64,000 bases of DNA from Singulisphaera sp045290345 (GTDB taxonomy: Bacteria; Planctomycetota; Planctomycetia; Isosphaerales; Isosphaeraceae), in contig NZ_CP155447.1 in NCBI RefSeq assembly GCF_045290345.1, positions 3,534,001-3,598,000 on the forward strand. Reading direction: 5' to 3'. Every line of letters starts with the position of its first letter. The first letter of the stretch is position 1. Of the stretch, positions 48,824 to 58,446 are shown in pieces. The position numbers and the translations under genes are program-made. Below the pieces are notes generated by a model. The model did not search any database. It had not been told where the DNA came from and worked only from the letters and a program-made list of their open reading frames with translations.

Positions 48824-50131
48824 ATGCCGCTTTTGCTGAACGTGCTCTACCTGGTGATTCTTCTGGCTTGCTCGCCGATCTTGCTGCTCCGTGCGTTCCG
48901 CGCGGGCAAGTATCGCGAGGGTTGGGCTGAGAAGGTTCTCGGGAGAGCACCGCTCCGGATCGGCGACGGTCCCTGCCTCTGGTTCCACGCGGTCAGCGTT
49001 GGTGAAGTGTTGCTGCTGAGGCCGATCGTCGAGGAGTTGGCGCGAAGGCGGCCGGGATGGGACGTTGTGGTCTCAACCACGACGAACACCGGCTTGGCCG
49101 TGGCCCGTCGGACGTTCCCCGACCTGGTCACTTTCTACGCTCCGCTCGACTTCAGTTGGGCTACCCGCCAGGCTCTCGCGCGGGTCCGGCCGACCGTTCT
49201 CGCCCTGGTGGAACTCGAGCTTTGGCCCAACCTGGTGTGGTCGGCGAAGCAAGCTGGTGCACGGGTGGCGATTGTCAACGGCCGTTTGAGCCATCGCAGT
49301 CATCGCGGCTATCGACGGCTTCGGGGGCCTCTCGGACCGACGCTCCGAAGGCTCGACACGGTGGCCGTTCAAAATGACGAGTATGCGGACCGGTTCGAGG
49401 ATCTCGGGATCCCTCGCCAGCGCATCCGGGTCACCGGCTCGATCAAGTATGACGGCTTGGAGACCGATCGAAACAACCCGCAAACGCTCACGCTCCGGCG
49501 AGAACTCGGACTCTCGGCATCCGACCTGGTTTTCGTGGCCGGAAGCACGATGGAGGGGGAAGAAGCGGCCGCGCTCGCGGCCTATCGGGCCGCGCGTTTG
49601 AGGCACCCTCGCCTTCGCCTGGTGCTTGTCCCGCGGCATGCCGAGCGGTTTGAAAAGGTCGCGGCATGGCTCGGGCAACTCGGTGAACCTGTGTTGCGGC
49701 GGAGCCAGTCGTCCGTTCCCCGGTCGAAGTTCGCCCCGTCGCCGATCGTCCTCGTCGATTCGATCGGTGAACTCTCGGCGATCTGGGGCCTGGCTGATGT
49801 GGCGTTCGTGGGAGGCAGTCTACTCCCCGGCCGCGGCGGTCAGAATATGATGGAACCGGTCGCCTTTGGTTCGTCCGTGTTGTTTGGACGCTACACGTCG
49901 AACTTCCGCGAAACGGTCGAGCAATTGCTCGCACGGGGAGGCGCCCGTCAGGTCGCCGATGCCTCGGAACTGGCCGAGGCCTTGATCACCGATCTGGACG
50001 ATCCGGAAACCGCCGCCGTACGCGGTGCGGCGGGACGAGCCTACGTTTTGGCTCAGTACGGCGCATCGACCCGTACCTTGGTCGAACTTGATCGCCTCGT
50101 TGAATCACCGATGCTTGAAAAGATCGCCTGA
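48824..50131 (+). CDS. waaA: 3-deoxy-D-manno-octulosonic-acid (Kdo) transferase
   Basis: Adds Kdo to lipid A at the inner-membrane face; 435 residues. An N-terminal membrane anchor (LLNVLYLVILLACSPILLL) is followed by the GT30 pattern: LWFHAVSVGEVLLLRPIVEE, VVVSTTTNTG, LVELELWPNLVW with the essential Glu, then VTGSIKYDGLE and the donor-site FVGGSLLPGRGGQNMMEPVA (His replaced by Arg in the usual SLVPHGGHN). ATG 48824 is chosen on the membrane anchor and the upstream AAGGGAAAGGA. It implies a lipid-A-like outer membrane. Confidence 0.93.
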   Translation: MPLLLNVLYLVILLACSPILLLRAFRAGKYREGWAEKVLGRAPLRIGDGPCLWFHAVSVGEVLLLRPIVEELARRRPGWDVVVSTTTNTGLAVARRTFPDLVTFYAPLDFSWATRQALARVRPTVLALVELELWPNLVWSAKQAGARVAIVNGRLSHRSHRGYRRLRGPLGPTLRRLDTVAVQNDEYADRFEDLGIPRQRIRVTGSIKYDGLETDRNNPQTLTLRRELGLSASDLVFVAGSTMEGEEAAALAAYRAARLRHPRLRLVLVPRHAERFEKVAAWLGQLGEPVLRRSQSSVPRSKFAPSPIVLVDSIGELSAIWGLADVAFVGGSLLPGRGGQNMMEPVAFGSSVLFGRYTSNFRETVEQLLARGGARQVADASELAEALITDLDDPETAAVRGAAGRAYVLAQYGASTRTLVELDRLVESPMLEKIA

Positions 50132-50259
50132 GGCTTGACGGAGCCTGGCGGAAAACTCTTGGCGGGTCTTACACGTCTGGTTGTGGGACCCGCACGGCTA
50201 TGGTACGCTCGGTTCCCTTCGCCGTCTCGGTGAGGAACAACCTGAAACGGGAGAACGAC

Positions 50260-50658
50260 ATGAGTGAAAAAGACGTGCCCGAAGGGGCGGTTGCTTCGCA
50301 ACAGCCGAATCAGCAAGTGGCCACCGAGGTGGTCGTCGACGATTCGGGGACGTTACCGTCATACTCGAATTTTTGCCGGGTCACTGCGACGCCGGAAGAA
50401 GTGATCTTGGATTTCGGCCTGAATCCCCAGCCGTTCGCGACCGGACGGCAGGACGTCAAGGCGAACCAGCGGATCGTAATGAACTTTTACACGGCCAAGC
50501 GACTCTTGACCGCGCTCGGCATGACGATTCAGCGGCACGAGCAGACGTTCGGCGCGATTGAACTCGACGTTCGTCGGCGAGCGGGTTCGGCCCAGCAGCA
50601 GTTCGCGCAGAACCAGGGCCGGCCTCCGGGTAGCGGTCCCCAAGGGGTCGTTGAGTAA
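50260..50658 (+). CDS. DUF3467 family protein
   Basis: 132 residues from ATG 50260 (GGGAGAACGAC upstream). After a Gln/Val-rich N-terminus the core SYSNFCRVTATPEEVILDFG, IVMNFYTAKRLLTALGMTI and RHEQTFGAIELDVRRR match the DUF3467 layout (NFAxVxxTPEEFxLDFG). Small soluble protein of unknown role, widespread in bacteria and archaea. The stop is followed by the Y-shaped hairpin at 50702-50797. Confidence 0.85.
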   Translation: MSEKDVPEGAVASQQPNQQVATEVVVDDSGTLPSYSNFCRVTATPEEVILDFGLNPQPFATGRQDVKANQRIVMNFYTAKRLLTALGMTIQRHEQTFGAIELDVRRRAGSAQQQFAQNQGRPPGSGPQGVVE

Positions 50659-51205
50659 GCCGTTTCAGATCTCCGTCCCTGCTCTCCGAGCCGACTGATT
50701 TCGCCCTCATCAGTACTCCGTGACCTTCATGAAACGGAGTCCCCGATTTCTCTTTGTCCACCGGAACCAGGTGGTCAAGAGATTCGGGATGAGGGCGTTT
50801 CTTTTTGCGCTCTTTTTCCGATCGCGATCCCGTTCTTCGCTCTCGCCTCTCCGGCCCGCTCAACTCCCCCCCACTCGTCGGCTGAACCTCTCGGACTCGC
50901 CTGGAAACAACGAACTCGAACGTCGTCTGCAGGTGCGGACGGCGTGACCGAGAGACGTTGACCGCAGGGCCGAAACACTCCTTGCCAACGATTCCACCGT
51001 CAAGACCAGATCTTTCGTTGAGTTCTGAATCGGATATAGCCGATTCAAGACCATAATGGCAGTCCGCGTATGCCGGTTGGACCGGTTGCCGGGCTTGCCG
51101 CGGTTTCGACTCAACCGCCAGCGACGGTCGCACCGATACCGTAGTCTGCCGGGCATCTCGGCCTCGGTCCAGGACGGACCGTGTCCAGCCTAAGGAGAGC
51201 ATGGA
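50659..51205. other. Intergenic region holding a structured element
   Basis: 547 bases with no convincing gene. The first part contains the three-stem structure at 50702-50797. A 75-codon frame at 50720-50947 is an artefact of the structure. Basic-residue-rich open frames on the minus strand have no family resemblance. The upstream region of the subtilase, with its possible ribosome binding site AAGGAGAGC at 51192-51200, completes it. Confidence 0.45.
50702..50797 (+). ncRNA. Candidate structured RNA or branched terminator (three-way junction)
   Basis: Three stems read on the plus strand: an outer perfect 10-base stem (50702-50711 with 50788-50797), a 7-base stem (50715-50721 with 50734-50740) around a loop containing TTCATGAA, and an imperfect 21-base stem (50743-50764 with 50767-50787). 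Together they form a Y shape. The outer stem is followed at 50798 by TTTCTTTTTGCGCTCTTTTT, so it can also end transcription of the DUF3467 gene. No known RNA family recognised. Confidence 0.5.
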
Positions 51206-54200
51206 ATGTCTCAGCCATCCCGACCGCAGGCGCGAGGCCCAGCGCAGCGGCGTCGCCGAAGTTTTCAGGTGGAACAGGTGACTCGACTCGAGGACAAATA
51301 CCTCCTCGCGCCGTTCGTGACGATTGCACCTCGAGTGGCGACGTTCACTGCTGCGACCACGCCTTCAAACGCATTCCTGGGAACTGTCCAGGTCAATACC
51401 CCTACGACGACCACAACGACTGCGTTCCCGTCGGCGGCCCCGACGACCTCTGTGTCGCTCCTGACGCCGAACAACTCTTTCGGTGGCGATATCGTCCGCA
51501 TCGAGGCGGGTCCCGGCGGCGATTTCGGCCGCGGGGTGTATGCCGTTTCCCGAGGAGCGGGCGGTAATGCAGGTGCCATCGATCGACCGGGTGTCGTCTA
51601 CCGGGTCGATCCGGCTACCGGTAAGTCGTCGGTCTTCTTTGACTTGAACACGGTCCTGAGCCAGCTCGAGACCGGCGGCAACGCCTCGAACTCGATCAGC
51701 GAGTCTTCGGGTCTGGTGAACTGGTATGACATTGCGTTCGACCCTGAGGGATACTTCGACGGTCGCCCGTCGATGTTCGTGAGCAGCGTCGATCGCTCCG
51801 ACCCCAACAAGAACGTGATCTATCGGATCGCCCCCGACGGTACGTTCATGGGGGCGTTCGCCTCGCTCACCGACGGCTTGCAGAATCTCAATTTCGTGAT
51901 GAATCCGAGCGCGATCGTGGTTCCGCCGGTCGAGAACCAGTCGTTCCTCCGGGGCCTGGTCTCGGGCAGCGGGATGGCGGCTTCCCAGACGACGGCCGCC
52001 GGTGGGGGAACCACGTTCGCTGGTCTCTTCTTCGACGCGAACAGCTATTCTCCCGGTCAGAACCTCAGTTCCAACACGCTCCCTCTAGGTGTCTCGCAGA
52101 CGGGCTTTACCTTGGGCCCCCAGGTCGGCCTGACGGCGTCCAATGCAGACTACCTCTCACGGGTCTACGACGTCTTCACCGACTTCGGCACTCCCGCTGC
52201 CGGCGGCATTCCCGCGCGGACCGGTGTCAGCGGCGTTCAGGGGATCAGCGGAGATCTCTTGATCTCGCCCCCCGGATCGGCGGCAACGACCGCCACTCTG
52301 CCCCCGGACCAGTTGGCGCTGATCTCAACGCCGTTCCGGCGGTTCGAGGACATTGCCTTCGACCAGTACGGTTACTTCTCGCAAGGCTTCCCGATCGCGG
52401 TCAACACGACCACCACTCAGGGCGGAACTCTCAACACGATTGGCTCGCCGGTCAGCGCGGGTAGCCTGTTCGTAACCGATCTCGGGACCGGTCTCTTCGT
52501 GGACGTGACGTCCATTGCGACGACCACGGCTCCGATCACCCCCGCAACGCCCGTCCGGATTCCCATCCAGGGACCGGGAGCGGTCGGTGTGACCATTGAT
52601 GCCAACGGAAACGTTCTCCCGACCGTGACCAATGGCAACACCACGGGGGGCAGCAATATCGGCGGCCGGATCGTTCGGATTACGCCGCAGGGGATCCTCA
52701 CCACCTTCGCCGAAGGCTTCAATACCTCAGGAGCGCAGGACTCGACTAGCTTCCTCGATTCGAGCCTGAGCATCACCTTCTCGGCGGACGGAACGACTCT
52801 GTACGCCTCCGACGACGATGGGATCTGGCAGTTCAAGTCGACGACCAGCCTGGCCAGCTCGACCAGCGGATCGATCATCGGTTTGAACGACCTGAAGACC
52901 CTCGGTGTGCCCTACGACGGGCAGGATAGCGCCGTCGCGATTGTCGACACGGGTGTTGATGCCCTCTCGCCACCGTTCCGCGGTCGAGTCGCGGCCGGCA
53001 CCAACGTCGTCACCAACGGCTTCGGCAACACTGATACCGCGACGATCACGTCGGCCACAACGACCGGTGGAGGTGGCACTGGTGGAGGTGGCACTGGTGG
53101 AGGTGGCGGCGGTACGAATAGTGCGAACAACACCACGTCCATCACTGCGGATGGCCACGGTACGCTCGTCGCCGGAGTGGTCGCTCAGTTCGTCCCGCAG
53201 GCCACGATCCTGCCGGTCAACGTCTTCTATCCGTTCGTCAGCTTCACGAGCAGCCAGAGCACTGGCGGTGGCGGCGGCGGGACCGGCGGCGGGACCGGTG
53301 GTGGGACCGGCGGTGGGACCGGCGGAAACCAGCAATCGATCAGTGTGGCGTCGAACGCGCTGACGACGACCGATGCGGTTTACAATGGGACGGTCTACGT
53401 CGCCAAGAATCCGTTCGTGAACGACCCGGTCCGGCCGAACAAGGCCGATCGCGTGGTGGCCTCGGTCTATGGCTTCGGCACGACCGAAACATTCGTCGGC
53501 GAAGGCACTGCCTATCGGCGCTATCCGCAGATGGTGATCTCCTTCAAGAACCAGTTGAAGAAGTTCCGGGCCTTGGGGATCGCCCCCATCGGAGCCGCGG
53601 GGCAGTTTGGAGCACCGTTCCAGGCGGGGACCGGCAACAACCAAAACGGTGGCACGACGACCGGTGGCACTGGCACGGGTGGACCGGCAGGCCTGGGAAC
53701 CAATAACGCCGAGAACACCAATAACGGCGACGTGAACGGTATGGCCTTCCCGGCCGTCCTCAACGAAGTGGTGTCGGTCACCGGCACACTTCCGTTCCCC
53801 TACGCCACGGGACCTGGGCATACCCCCGTCGACCCCACGATCGGACCGTTCCAGACCGCGCTCAACTTCACGCCTGCGACGATCTTCCAAGAGGGCGTCG
53901 TGATCGGCGGCTTCGGGATTACGGGGACGGGCACGGGGAACAACGCGAACGGTAACCCCCCCATCACCCAGTTGACCGCAGGTGATATCGGGATCTATAG
54001 CGACCGGATCCTCGCCTCGGTCAACCGAAGCGTGACCACCGACTTCGCGGCCCCAGCCCTCGACGTTCCGACCTTCCGCAGGCGGATCGTCCTTGTGGGA
54101 GCCTCGGGGAGCGGAACCAACACCACCACCAACACCACCGTGGGAACGGGGGGCGAGACGGTCGACCCGAACAACCATATCACGAACGTCGCGGGGGGGA

Positions 54201-55774
54201 CGTCGCTCTCCGCGGCGATCGTCGGTGGATCGTTCGCCACCATCGCTTCGGCACTCGACTACTGGTCGACCTTGAGCGCGGGAGGGATCACTTCCGACGC
54301 CTATCTCACCCAGCCGGTGGGGGCGCGTACCCTGAACTATGGGACGCACGGTCTCAACAACCTGGCGGCGTACAACAACCCGGATGGTATCAACTCCATT
54401 CTCGCTTGGACGTCGGTCCCGGTCGTCGATCCCAACGACCAGCTTGGCAGCGCGAATCCGCCCTATCTGATGGGAAGCCCCGACTTCCGGGAGTTCGCCC
54501 GAATCGATATCGGGAATGCCATCGCGGCGATCGAAGGAGAGGTTGCGGTCAACTATCTGCTCGACCACAACATCTTCCCGATCATCGACGCCAACAAGAA
54601 CGACAATATCACTCCGCAGGAGATCCAGAACTTCGTCGACCAGTCACTGACGACCGGGATGCCCGAGGCAGGAGCCATGGCCCGACTCTTGGGCGGCACC
54701 TCGCGAATTCCCCAAACCGGTGCCCAGAGCACGCTCTTCGGCGAGGAGCCCGATCAACCCGACGTCCTCCAACGCCGTTTCAACTTCTTCGACTATGCGG
54801 CTGACGGTCAGCTGAACGGTGGCATCACGGTCGACCAGCTCAAGATGCTGGCCCACACGTTGTTGCCCAAGCCGGACGCGTACCGGATCAACGACCGCCA
54901 GCGGGCTTCGGCCAACGGATTCTTGCTCGACCCGACCGCGAAACGGAACTTCACGGACCTGCAACACATCCTGCCGAAGTTCCAGTTCGTTCCCAAGTCC
55001 GCCGTTGCCAAGTACCGGAACATCTCGCCGGCACGGTTCAAGGTCAACCGCCTGGTGCCGGGTATCGACTCGATCATGACCCAGTTCCCGGTCTACACAC
55101 TCTTCAACGGTAATCGAGCTCAGCAGCCGTCGACGCCGACCCCGACACCTACCGCAACGCCGACGCCGACACCGACGACAACCCCGACGCCGACGCCGAC
55201 GACAACGCAGACTTCAACGACCACTGGAGGGACGACGACCACTCCGACCAGCACCTCGGCCGATCAATCGAAGGAGATCCTCGAGGCCCTCAAGAAGCTA
55301 GCGGGGGGCACAACGGCTGCAGTCGGGACTCCGAGTACCGTGGGCGACCTCACGCCGCTGCCTGAAGCAACGCCGATTCCGCAAACTGGAACAGACGCGG
55401 CGACGCCTGTTACCCCCGCGACGCCCGACACCACCACAACGCCAACCGACACGTCGACGACCTCGACGGATCTCGCGGCCACGACGGTGAGTGCGGACAC
55501 GACGCCGACGCCGACGCCAACACCGACCCCGACACCTACCGCAACGCCGACGCCGACGCCGACTCCGACGACAACGTCAACGACCGAGCTCTCAGCACCG
55601 ACGCCGATCACCACGACGACGTCGACGACGACGACCTCGGCGACGGTCCAGAGTGGTGCTGGAAAGGCGCCTGTGGGAGTGAACGTCGTTCGTAAGAAGA
55701 CGACGGCCGCGCCCAAGAAGAGCAACAACGTCTTCGACAAGATCTACGACGGTATCAAGGGTATCTTCGATTGA
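51206..55774 (+). CDS. Giant secreted S8 subtilisin-like serine protease with Thr/Pro-rich tail
   Basis: 1522 residues. The N-terminus carries RRRRSFQVEQVTRLEDKYLLAP, reminiscent of planctomycete LEDRxLL-type surface-protein leaders (the first 10 or so residues are Arg/Gln/Pro). Residues about 100-560 are strand-rich, with repeated DGxFxGxF and LxxI patterns like a propeller. The subtilase triad is Asp581 (VDTGVD), His651 (GHGTLVAG) and Ser1000 (GGTSLSAA), with Gly-rich loops between them. EF-hand-like DANKNDNITPQEI lies near 1128. Residues after about 1310 are mostly Thr-Pro repeats, ending in a basic tail. Catalytic residues are complete, so activity is likely. Upstream: AAGGAGAGC. Confidence 0.85.
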   Translation: MSQPSRPQARGPAQRRRRSFQVEQVTRLEDKYLLAPFVTIAPRVATFTAATTPSNAFLGTVQVNTPTTTTTTAFPSAAPTTSVSLLTPNNSFGGDIVRIEAGPGGDFGRGVYAVSRGAGGNAGAIDRPGVVYRVDPATGKSSVFFDLNTVLSQLETGGNASNSISESSGLVNWYDIAFDPEGYFDGRPSMFVSSVDRSDPNKNVIYRIAPDGTFMGAFASLTDGLQNLNFVMNPSAIVVPPVENQSFLRGLVSGSGMAASQTTAAGGGTTFAGLFFDANSYSPGQNLSSNTLPLGVSQTGFTLGPQVGLTASNADYLSRVYDVFTDFGTPAAGGIPARTGVSGVQGISGDLLISPPGSAATTATLPPDQLALISTPFRRFEDIAFDQYGYFSQGFPIAVNTTTTQGGTLNTIGSPVSAGSLFVTDLGTGLFVDVTSIATTTAPITPATPVRIPIQGPGAVGVTIDANGNVLPTVTNGNTTGGSNIGGRIVRITPQGILTTFAEGFNTSGAQDSTSFLDSSLSITFSADGTTLYASDDDGIWQFKSTTSLASSTSGSIIGLNDLKTLGVPYDGQDSAVAIVDTGVDALSPPFRGRVAAGTNVVTNGFGNTDTATITSATTTGGGGTGGGGTGGGGGGTNSANNTTSITADGHGTLVAGVVAQFVPQATILPVNVFYPFVSFTSSQSTGGGGGGTGGGTGGGTGGGTGGNQQSISVASNALTTTDAVYNGTVYVAKNPFVNDPVRPNKADRVVASVYGFGTTETFVGEGTAYRRYPQMVISFKNQLKKFRALGIAPIGAAGQFGAPFQAGTGNNQNGGTTTGGTGTGGPAGLGTNNAENTNNGDVNGMAFPAVLNEVVSVTGTLPFPYATGPGHTPVDPTIGPFQTALNFTPATIFQEGVVIGGFGITGTGTGNNANGNPPITQLTAGDIGIYSDRILASVNRSVTTDFAAPALDVPTFRRRIVLVGASGSGTNTTTNTTVGTGGETVDPNNHITNVAGGTSLSAAIVGGSFATIASALDYWSTLSAGGITSDAYLTQPVGARTLNYGTHGLNNLAAYNNPDGINSILAWTSVPVVDPNDQLGSANPPYLMGSPDFREFARIDIGNAIAAIEGEVAVNYLLDHNIFPIIDANKNDNITPQEIQNFVDQSLTTGMPEAGAMARLLGGTSRIPQTGAQSTLFGEEPDQPDVLQRRFNFFDYAADGQLNGGITVDQLKMLAHTLLPKPDAYRINDRQRASANGFLLDPTAKRNFTDLQHILPKFQFVPKSAVAKYRNISPARFKVNRLVPGIDSIMTQFPVYTLFNGNRAQQPSTPTPTPTATPTPTPTTTPTPTPTTTQTSTTTGGTTTTPTSTSADQSKEILEALKKLAGGTTAAVGTPSTVGDLTPLPEATPIPQTGTDAATPVTPATPDTTTTPTDTSTTSTDLAATTVSADTTPTPTPTPTPTPTATPTPTPTPTTTSTTELSAPTPITTTTSTTTTSATVQSGAGKAPVGVNVVRKKTTAAPKKSNNVFDKIYDGIKGIFD

Positions 55775-55906
55775 TCGGTCGATGGACTGAGACCTGATCG
55801 GTGACACGGCCGGCCGCGTCTTCTCACGAAGGCGCGGCCGGTTCGCGTTGCCAGGGGCGACGCCGTGAGACGGCGCGGCGGATGCGGATCGGGATCGTCC
55901 TCGTTA

Positions 55907-56500
55907 CTAATGACCGAGGTCGTCAGCCGGCGGGACGGAAGACCGAAGGTCCCCAACCGGCCGAGGTTCGATGCGGAAGGCGAAGACGCGAGCGACCCGG
56001 GCTTCGCGCGTGCCGGAATCAGAAGGGGGATCGGCGGCGATCTGCTCGGCGATTCCTTCAATCTCGCCGAGGTTGAGACCGAGCTGGTGCCGTCCAGCCT
56101 GGATCTGAGCCGTCCTGAAGAGTGCGGCCGCGCGTCGAGCGTGAGTCGCGACGCCCCTTGGCTGCCGTTCTCGGACCTTGACCCCCGCGGCAGCGAGCTT
56201 GATCAGGCCGCGAAGGATGTCCGCCGTCGTCCCTTTCCGGCCATGCGCATGCCAGAGCGCTTCCCACGCTTCGTGGGCTTCCCAATAATAACCGGCGTTG
56301 AACAGGGCGATTCCGCGAAGGTACGCGACAGAGTCGTCCCATGCCTCGGCCGCGATGGGTGGCTCCGATTGATGACCGCGGCCAGCGGAGTGACCCAGAG
56401 GAGAACTCGTCGGATGTGGCCAAGGTCCTTTCGGGACGTACGCATAAGGGGGGAACGCCTCGCTGTCGCCGGCATCCATCACGCTCGACTCCCTGGGCAT
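55907..56500 (-). CDS. DUF309-domain protein
   Basis: 197 residues from ATG 56500 (ATG 56479 is an alternative; an open frame extends to 56695). The core LFNAGYYWEAHEAWEALW, then LRGLIKLAAAGVKV and ARRAAALFRTAQIQ, is the DUF309 helical fold. Function unknown; some members carry histidine and glutamate pairs that may bind metal (here EAHEAWEALWHAHG). Divergent from the phosphodiesterase gene, with about 78 bases between starts. Confidence 0.85.
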   Translation of the reverse strand: MPRESSVMDAGDSEAFPPYAYVPKGPWPHPTSSPLGHSAGRGHQSEPPIAAEAWDDSVAYLRGIALFNAGYYWEAHEAWEALWHAHGRKGTTADILRGLIKLAAAGVKVRERQPRGVATHARRAAALFRTAQIQAGRHQLGLNLGEIEGIAEQIAADPPSDSGTREARVARVFAFRIEPRPVGDLRSSVPPADDLGH

Positions 56501-56578
56501 TTCGGACTCGCTGACTTCGATGCTAAAATCTTCCCCAGTTCCAGCGCAGGCTACCAGGGTCAGTAACGCGGTCGGCGT

Positions 56579-58030
56579 TTGGCGACCCTCCTGCCATGGC
56601 GAACTCTTGATCGAGTGGAAGTCTTGCAAACACGTGCCCTTGCCCCTCTGGTCTTGATCAATGCCGTGGGATTGACTGGCCGGCTCCTCGCGCATGCGCC
56701 CCGGTTGCGCGCCCTTGCCGAGGCGGGTTGGCTCCGTTCGGTTCGTGAAGTCATTCCCGCCGTGACTTGTACGGCCCAGGCGAGCCTATTGACAGGATTT
56801 CCGCCCTCAGGCCACGGGATCGTGGGGAACGGCTGGCTCTTTCGCGAAACGGGTGAAGTCCGGTTCTGGCAGCAAGCGAACGCGTTGATTCAGGCCGAGC
56901 CGCTCTACAAGACCGCGGCTCGCCTGGCCGCCAAGGCCGGTCGGCCATTTCGGTCCGCGCAACTCTTCTGGTGGTTCAATCAAGGGGCGGCCGTCGACAT
57001 CAGCGTGACCCCGAAGCCCTACTATGGAGCGGATGGCAATAAGGCGTTCGGAATCACCGGCACCCCTGACGGATTGACCGAGCGGCTCGAACGGGAACTC
57101 GGCCCCTTTCCGTTCCGGACCTTCTGGGGACCTGGGGCCGGCCTCCCTTGCACCGCCTGGATCGCTCGCTGTGCCGCGTCGCTCTTGGCGACGGAGCCGC
57201 CTGACCTCAGTTTGGTCTACCTGCCCCATCTCGACTACGAGCCGCAACGCCAAGGGCCGACAAGGTCGGATATGGCCCGGCTGGTCGGGGAACTCGACGA
57301 GGCATGCGTCCCGTTGCTGGATGCGGCTCGTCGAGTGGGAGCGAGAGTCTGGGTCGTCAGCGAGTACGGTCATTGCGATGTCTCGCGTCCGATCCTGATC
57401 AATCGCCTTCTGCGCGGGGCCGGCCTCTTGGTGGCGCGTGACGGACCGTTCGGCGAAGTGCTCGACACGTTCCAGAGCCGTGCCTTTGCGGTCTGCGACC
57501 ACCAACTGGCCCATGTCTACGTGCGCGACGCTCAGGATATCGAGCGGGTCCGCGACCTCCTCCTCGGCCAGCCGGGCATGGCCCAAGTCTTGGCCGGCGA
57601 CTTACGTCGTGAGTGGGGACTGGACCATCCCAGGTCGGGGGAACTCATCGCCCTTTCCGAACCGGATGCCTGGTTCGCTTATCCCTACTGGCTCGACGAT
57701 CGCCGAGCCCCCGACTTTGCCAGGACGGTCGACATCCATCGCAAGCCGGGCTACGACCCGTGCGAGCTTTTCTTCGATCCCGCCCTGCGATGGCCCCAAG
57801 GGCGTGCGATGATCCGCCTGGCGCAGAAGAAGCTAGGTTTTCGCACCCTCTTCGATCTGATTCCGCTCGACGCGACCCTGGTTCGAGGGAGCCATGGCCT
57901 TCACGCCGCGACCCGGGAAGACCGTCCGATCCTGATTGGCGACGGTCCAGCACCCTCGGCCGACGAGACGATCGAGATGGTCGATGCGCACGGCCTCTTG
58001 CTACGAGCCCTTGTTCCCGAGGCGGAGTGA
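56579..58030 (+). CDS. Type I phosphodiesterase / nucleotide pyrophosphatase-like protein (alkaline phosphatase superfamily)
   Basis: 483 residues from TTG 56579 (GTG 56615 is an alternative; neither has a clear ribosome binding site). The start APLVLINAVGLTGRLL resembles the metal-binding strand, with Asp replaced by Asn, then PAVTCTAQASLLTGFPPSGHGIVGNGW (nucleophile Thr in TCTAQ) and DLSLVYLPHLDYEPQRQGP, VVSEYGHCDVSRPILINRLL with His ligands. Substrates of the family are nucleotide or phospholipid phosphodiesters. Bases 57554-58050 recur at 60741-61240; the island between them interrupts nothing here, as this copy is complete. Confidence 0.85.
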   Translation: MATLLPWRTLDRVEVLQTRALAPLVLINAVGLTGRLLAHAPRLRALAEAGWLRSVREVIPAVTCTAQASLLTGFPPSGHGIVGNGWLFRETGEVRFWQQANALIQAEPLYKTAARLAAKAGRPFRSAQLFWWFNQGAAVDISVTPKPYYGADGNKAFGITGTPDGLTERLERELGPFPFRTFWGPGAGLPCTAWIARCAASLLATEPPDLSLVYLPHLDYEPQRQGPTRSDMARLVGELDEACVPLLDAARRVGARVWVVSEYGHCDVSRPILINRLLRGAGLLVARDGPFGEVLDTFQSRAFAVCDHQLAHVYVRDAQDIERVRDLLLGQPGMAQVLAGDLRREWGLDHPRSGELIALSEPDAWFAYPYWLDDRRAPDFARTVDIHRKPGYDPCELFFDPALRWPQGRAMIRLAQKKLGFRTLFDLIPLDATLVRGSHGLHAATREDRPILIGDGPAPSADETIEMVDAHGLLLRALVPEAE

Positions 58031-58050
58031 TGCCGGCTTCGCCTCGTGGA
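57554..58050 (+). repeat. Direct repeat, copy A (3' part of the phosphodiesterase gene)
   Basis: 497 bases matching 60741-61240 with a three-base gap (one extra codon in copy B: GYDPC against GCYDPC). The match ends exactly at TCGTGGA (58050 and 61240). Differences are concentrated at third codon positions toward the 3' half, while the first about 60 bases carry several amino-acid changes. Confidence 0.9.
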
Positions 58051-58094
58051 GCGCCCTTTCCAGACGTGCCCCGTGGCTTGTAATATCGGTGGTA

Positions 58095-58322
58095 TCAAGG
58101 CGTGTGCGCCTTGAGCAGCCAGCATATCCACCGCGCGAGGTCGTTGTCTCCTGGGGTCGAAGGACCAGATGGAAATGGTTCGGCATTAGGCAATATCCGA
58201 AGAGGTCGAGAGGGAGACGCCGGTGGGCGTCGGTGATCGCCTCGACGAAGGCGTCGTAGCCGGCCGGCTTGTGAATGACAAGGCCCACGGCGGTTGCCGC
58301 AATTCAAGGCGTGGTAGATCAT
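58095..58322 (-). pseudogene. REP-associated tyrosine transposase (RAYT) remnant
   Basis: Two frames joined near 58285 and near 58150 give MIYHALNCGNRRG, HKPAGYDAFVEAITDAHRRL and LFGYCLMPNHFHLVLRP, the standard RAYT N-terminal motifs (the HFH metal motif included), then ARWICWLLKAHTP. It is about 75 residues against 150-230 in intact proteins; the catalytic Tyr region is missing. Two frame breaks and truncation mean it is inactive. Confidence 0.75.
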
Positions 58323-58436
58323 GCCGCAGACAGAAGTGCGAGCGGTGCGTGGCCTGCCCCGGAGATAGCCGGGCACTCAATCCGAGTCGATATTCCCTCC
58401 GTCACGAACGCCGTCAATCGAAACGTAACCCAAATT

Positions 58437-58446
58437 ATACTATAAT
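58437..58446 (+). promoter_or_regulatory. Possible -10 region in an AT-rich island
   Basis: TATACTATAAT-like string with TATAAT at 58441-58446, in a stretch clearly AT-richer than the rest. No matching -35 is seen. It lies about 290 bases before the acyltransferase start, so it may serve that pair. Confidence 0.25.

Noticed and set aside
53067..53330. Glycine-rich repeated DNA that might look like a CRISPR or satellite
   Set aside because: The repeats are in-frame codons for Gly/Thr linkers, without spacers or palindromic units.
52727..54568. A 613-codon minus-strand frame inside the subtilase
   Set aside because: It is the shadow of the subtilase; Arg/Gly/Asp-rich composition only.
55130..55670. 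Thr-Pro repeated DNA at the subtilase end
   Set aside because: It is in frame with the gene, so it is coding low complexity and not an array or integration site.
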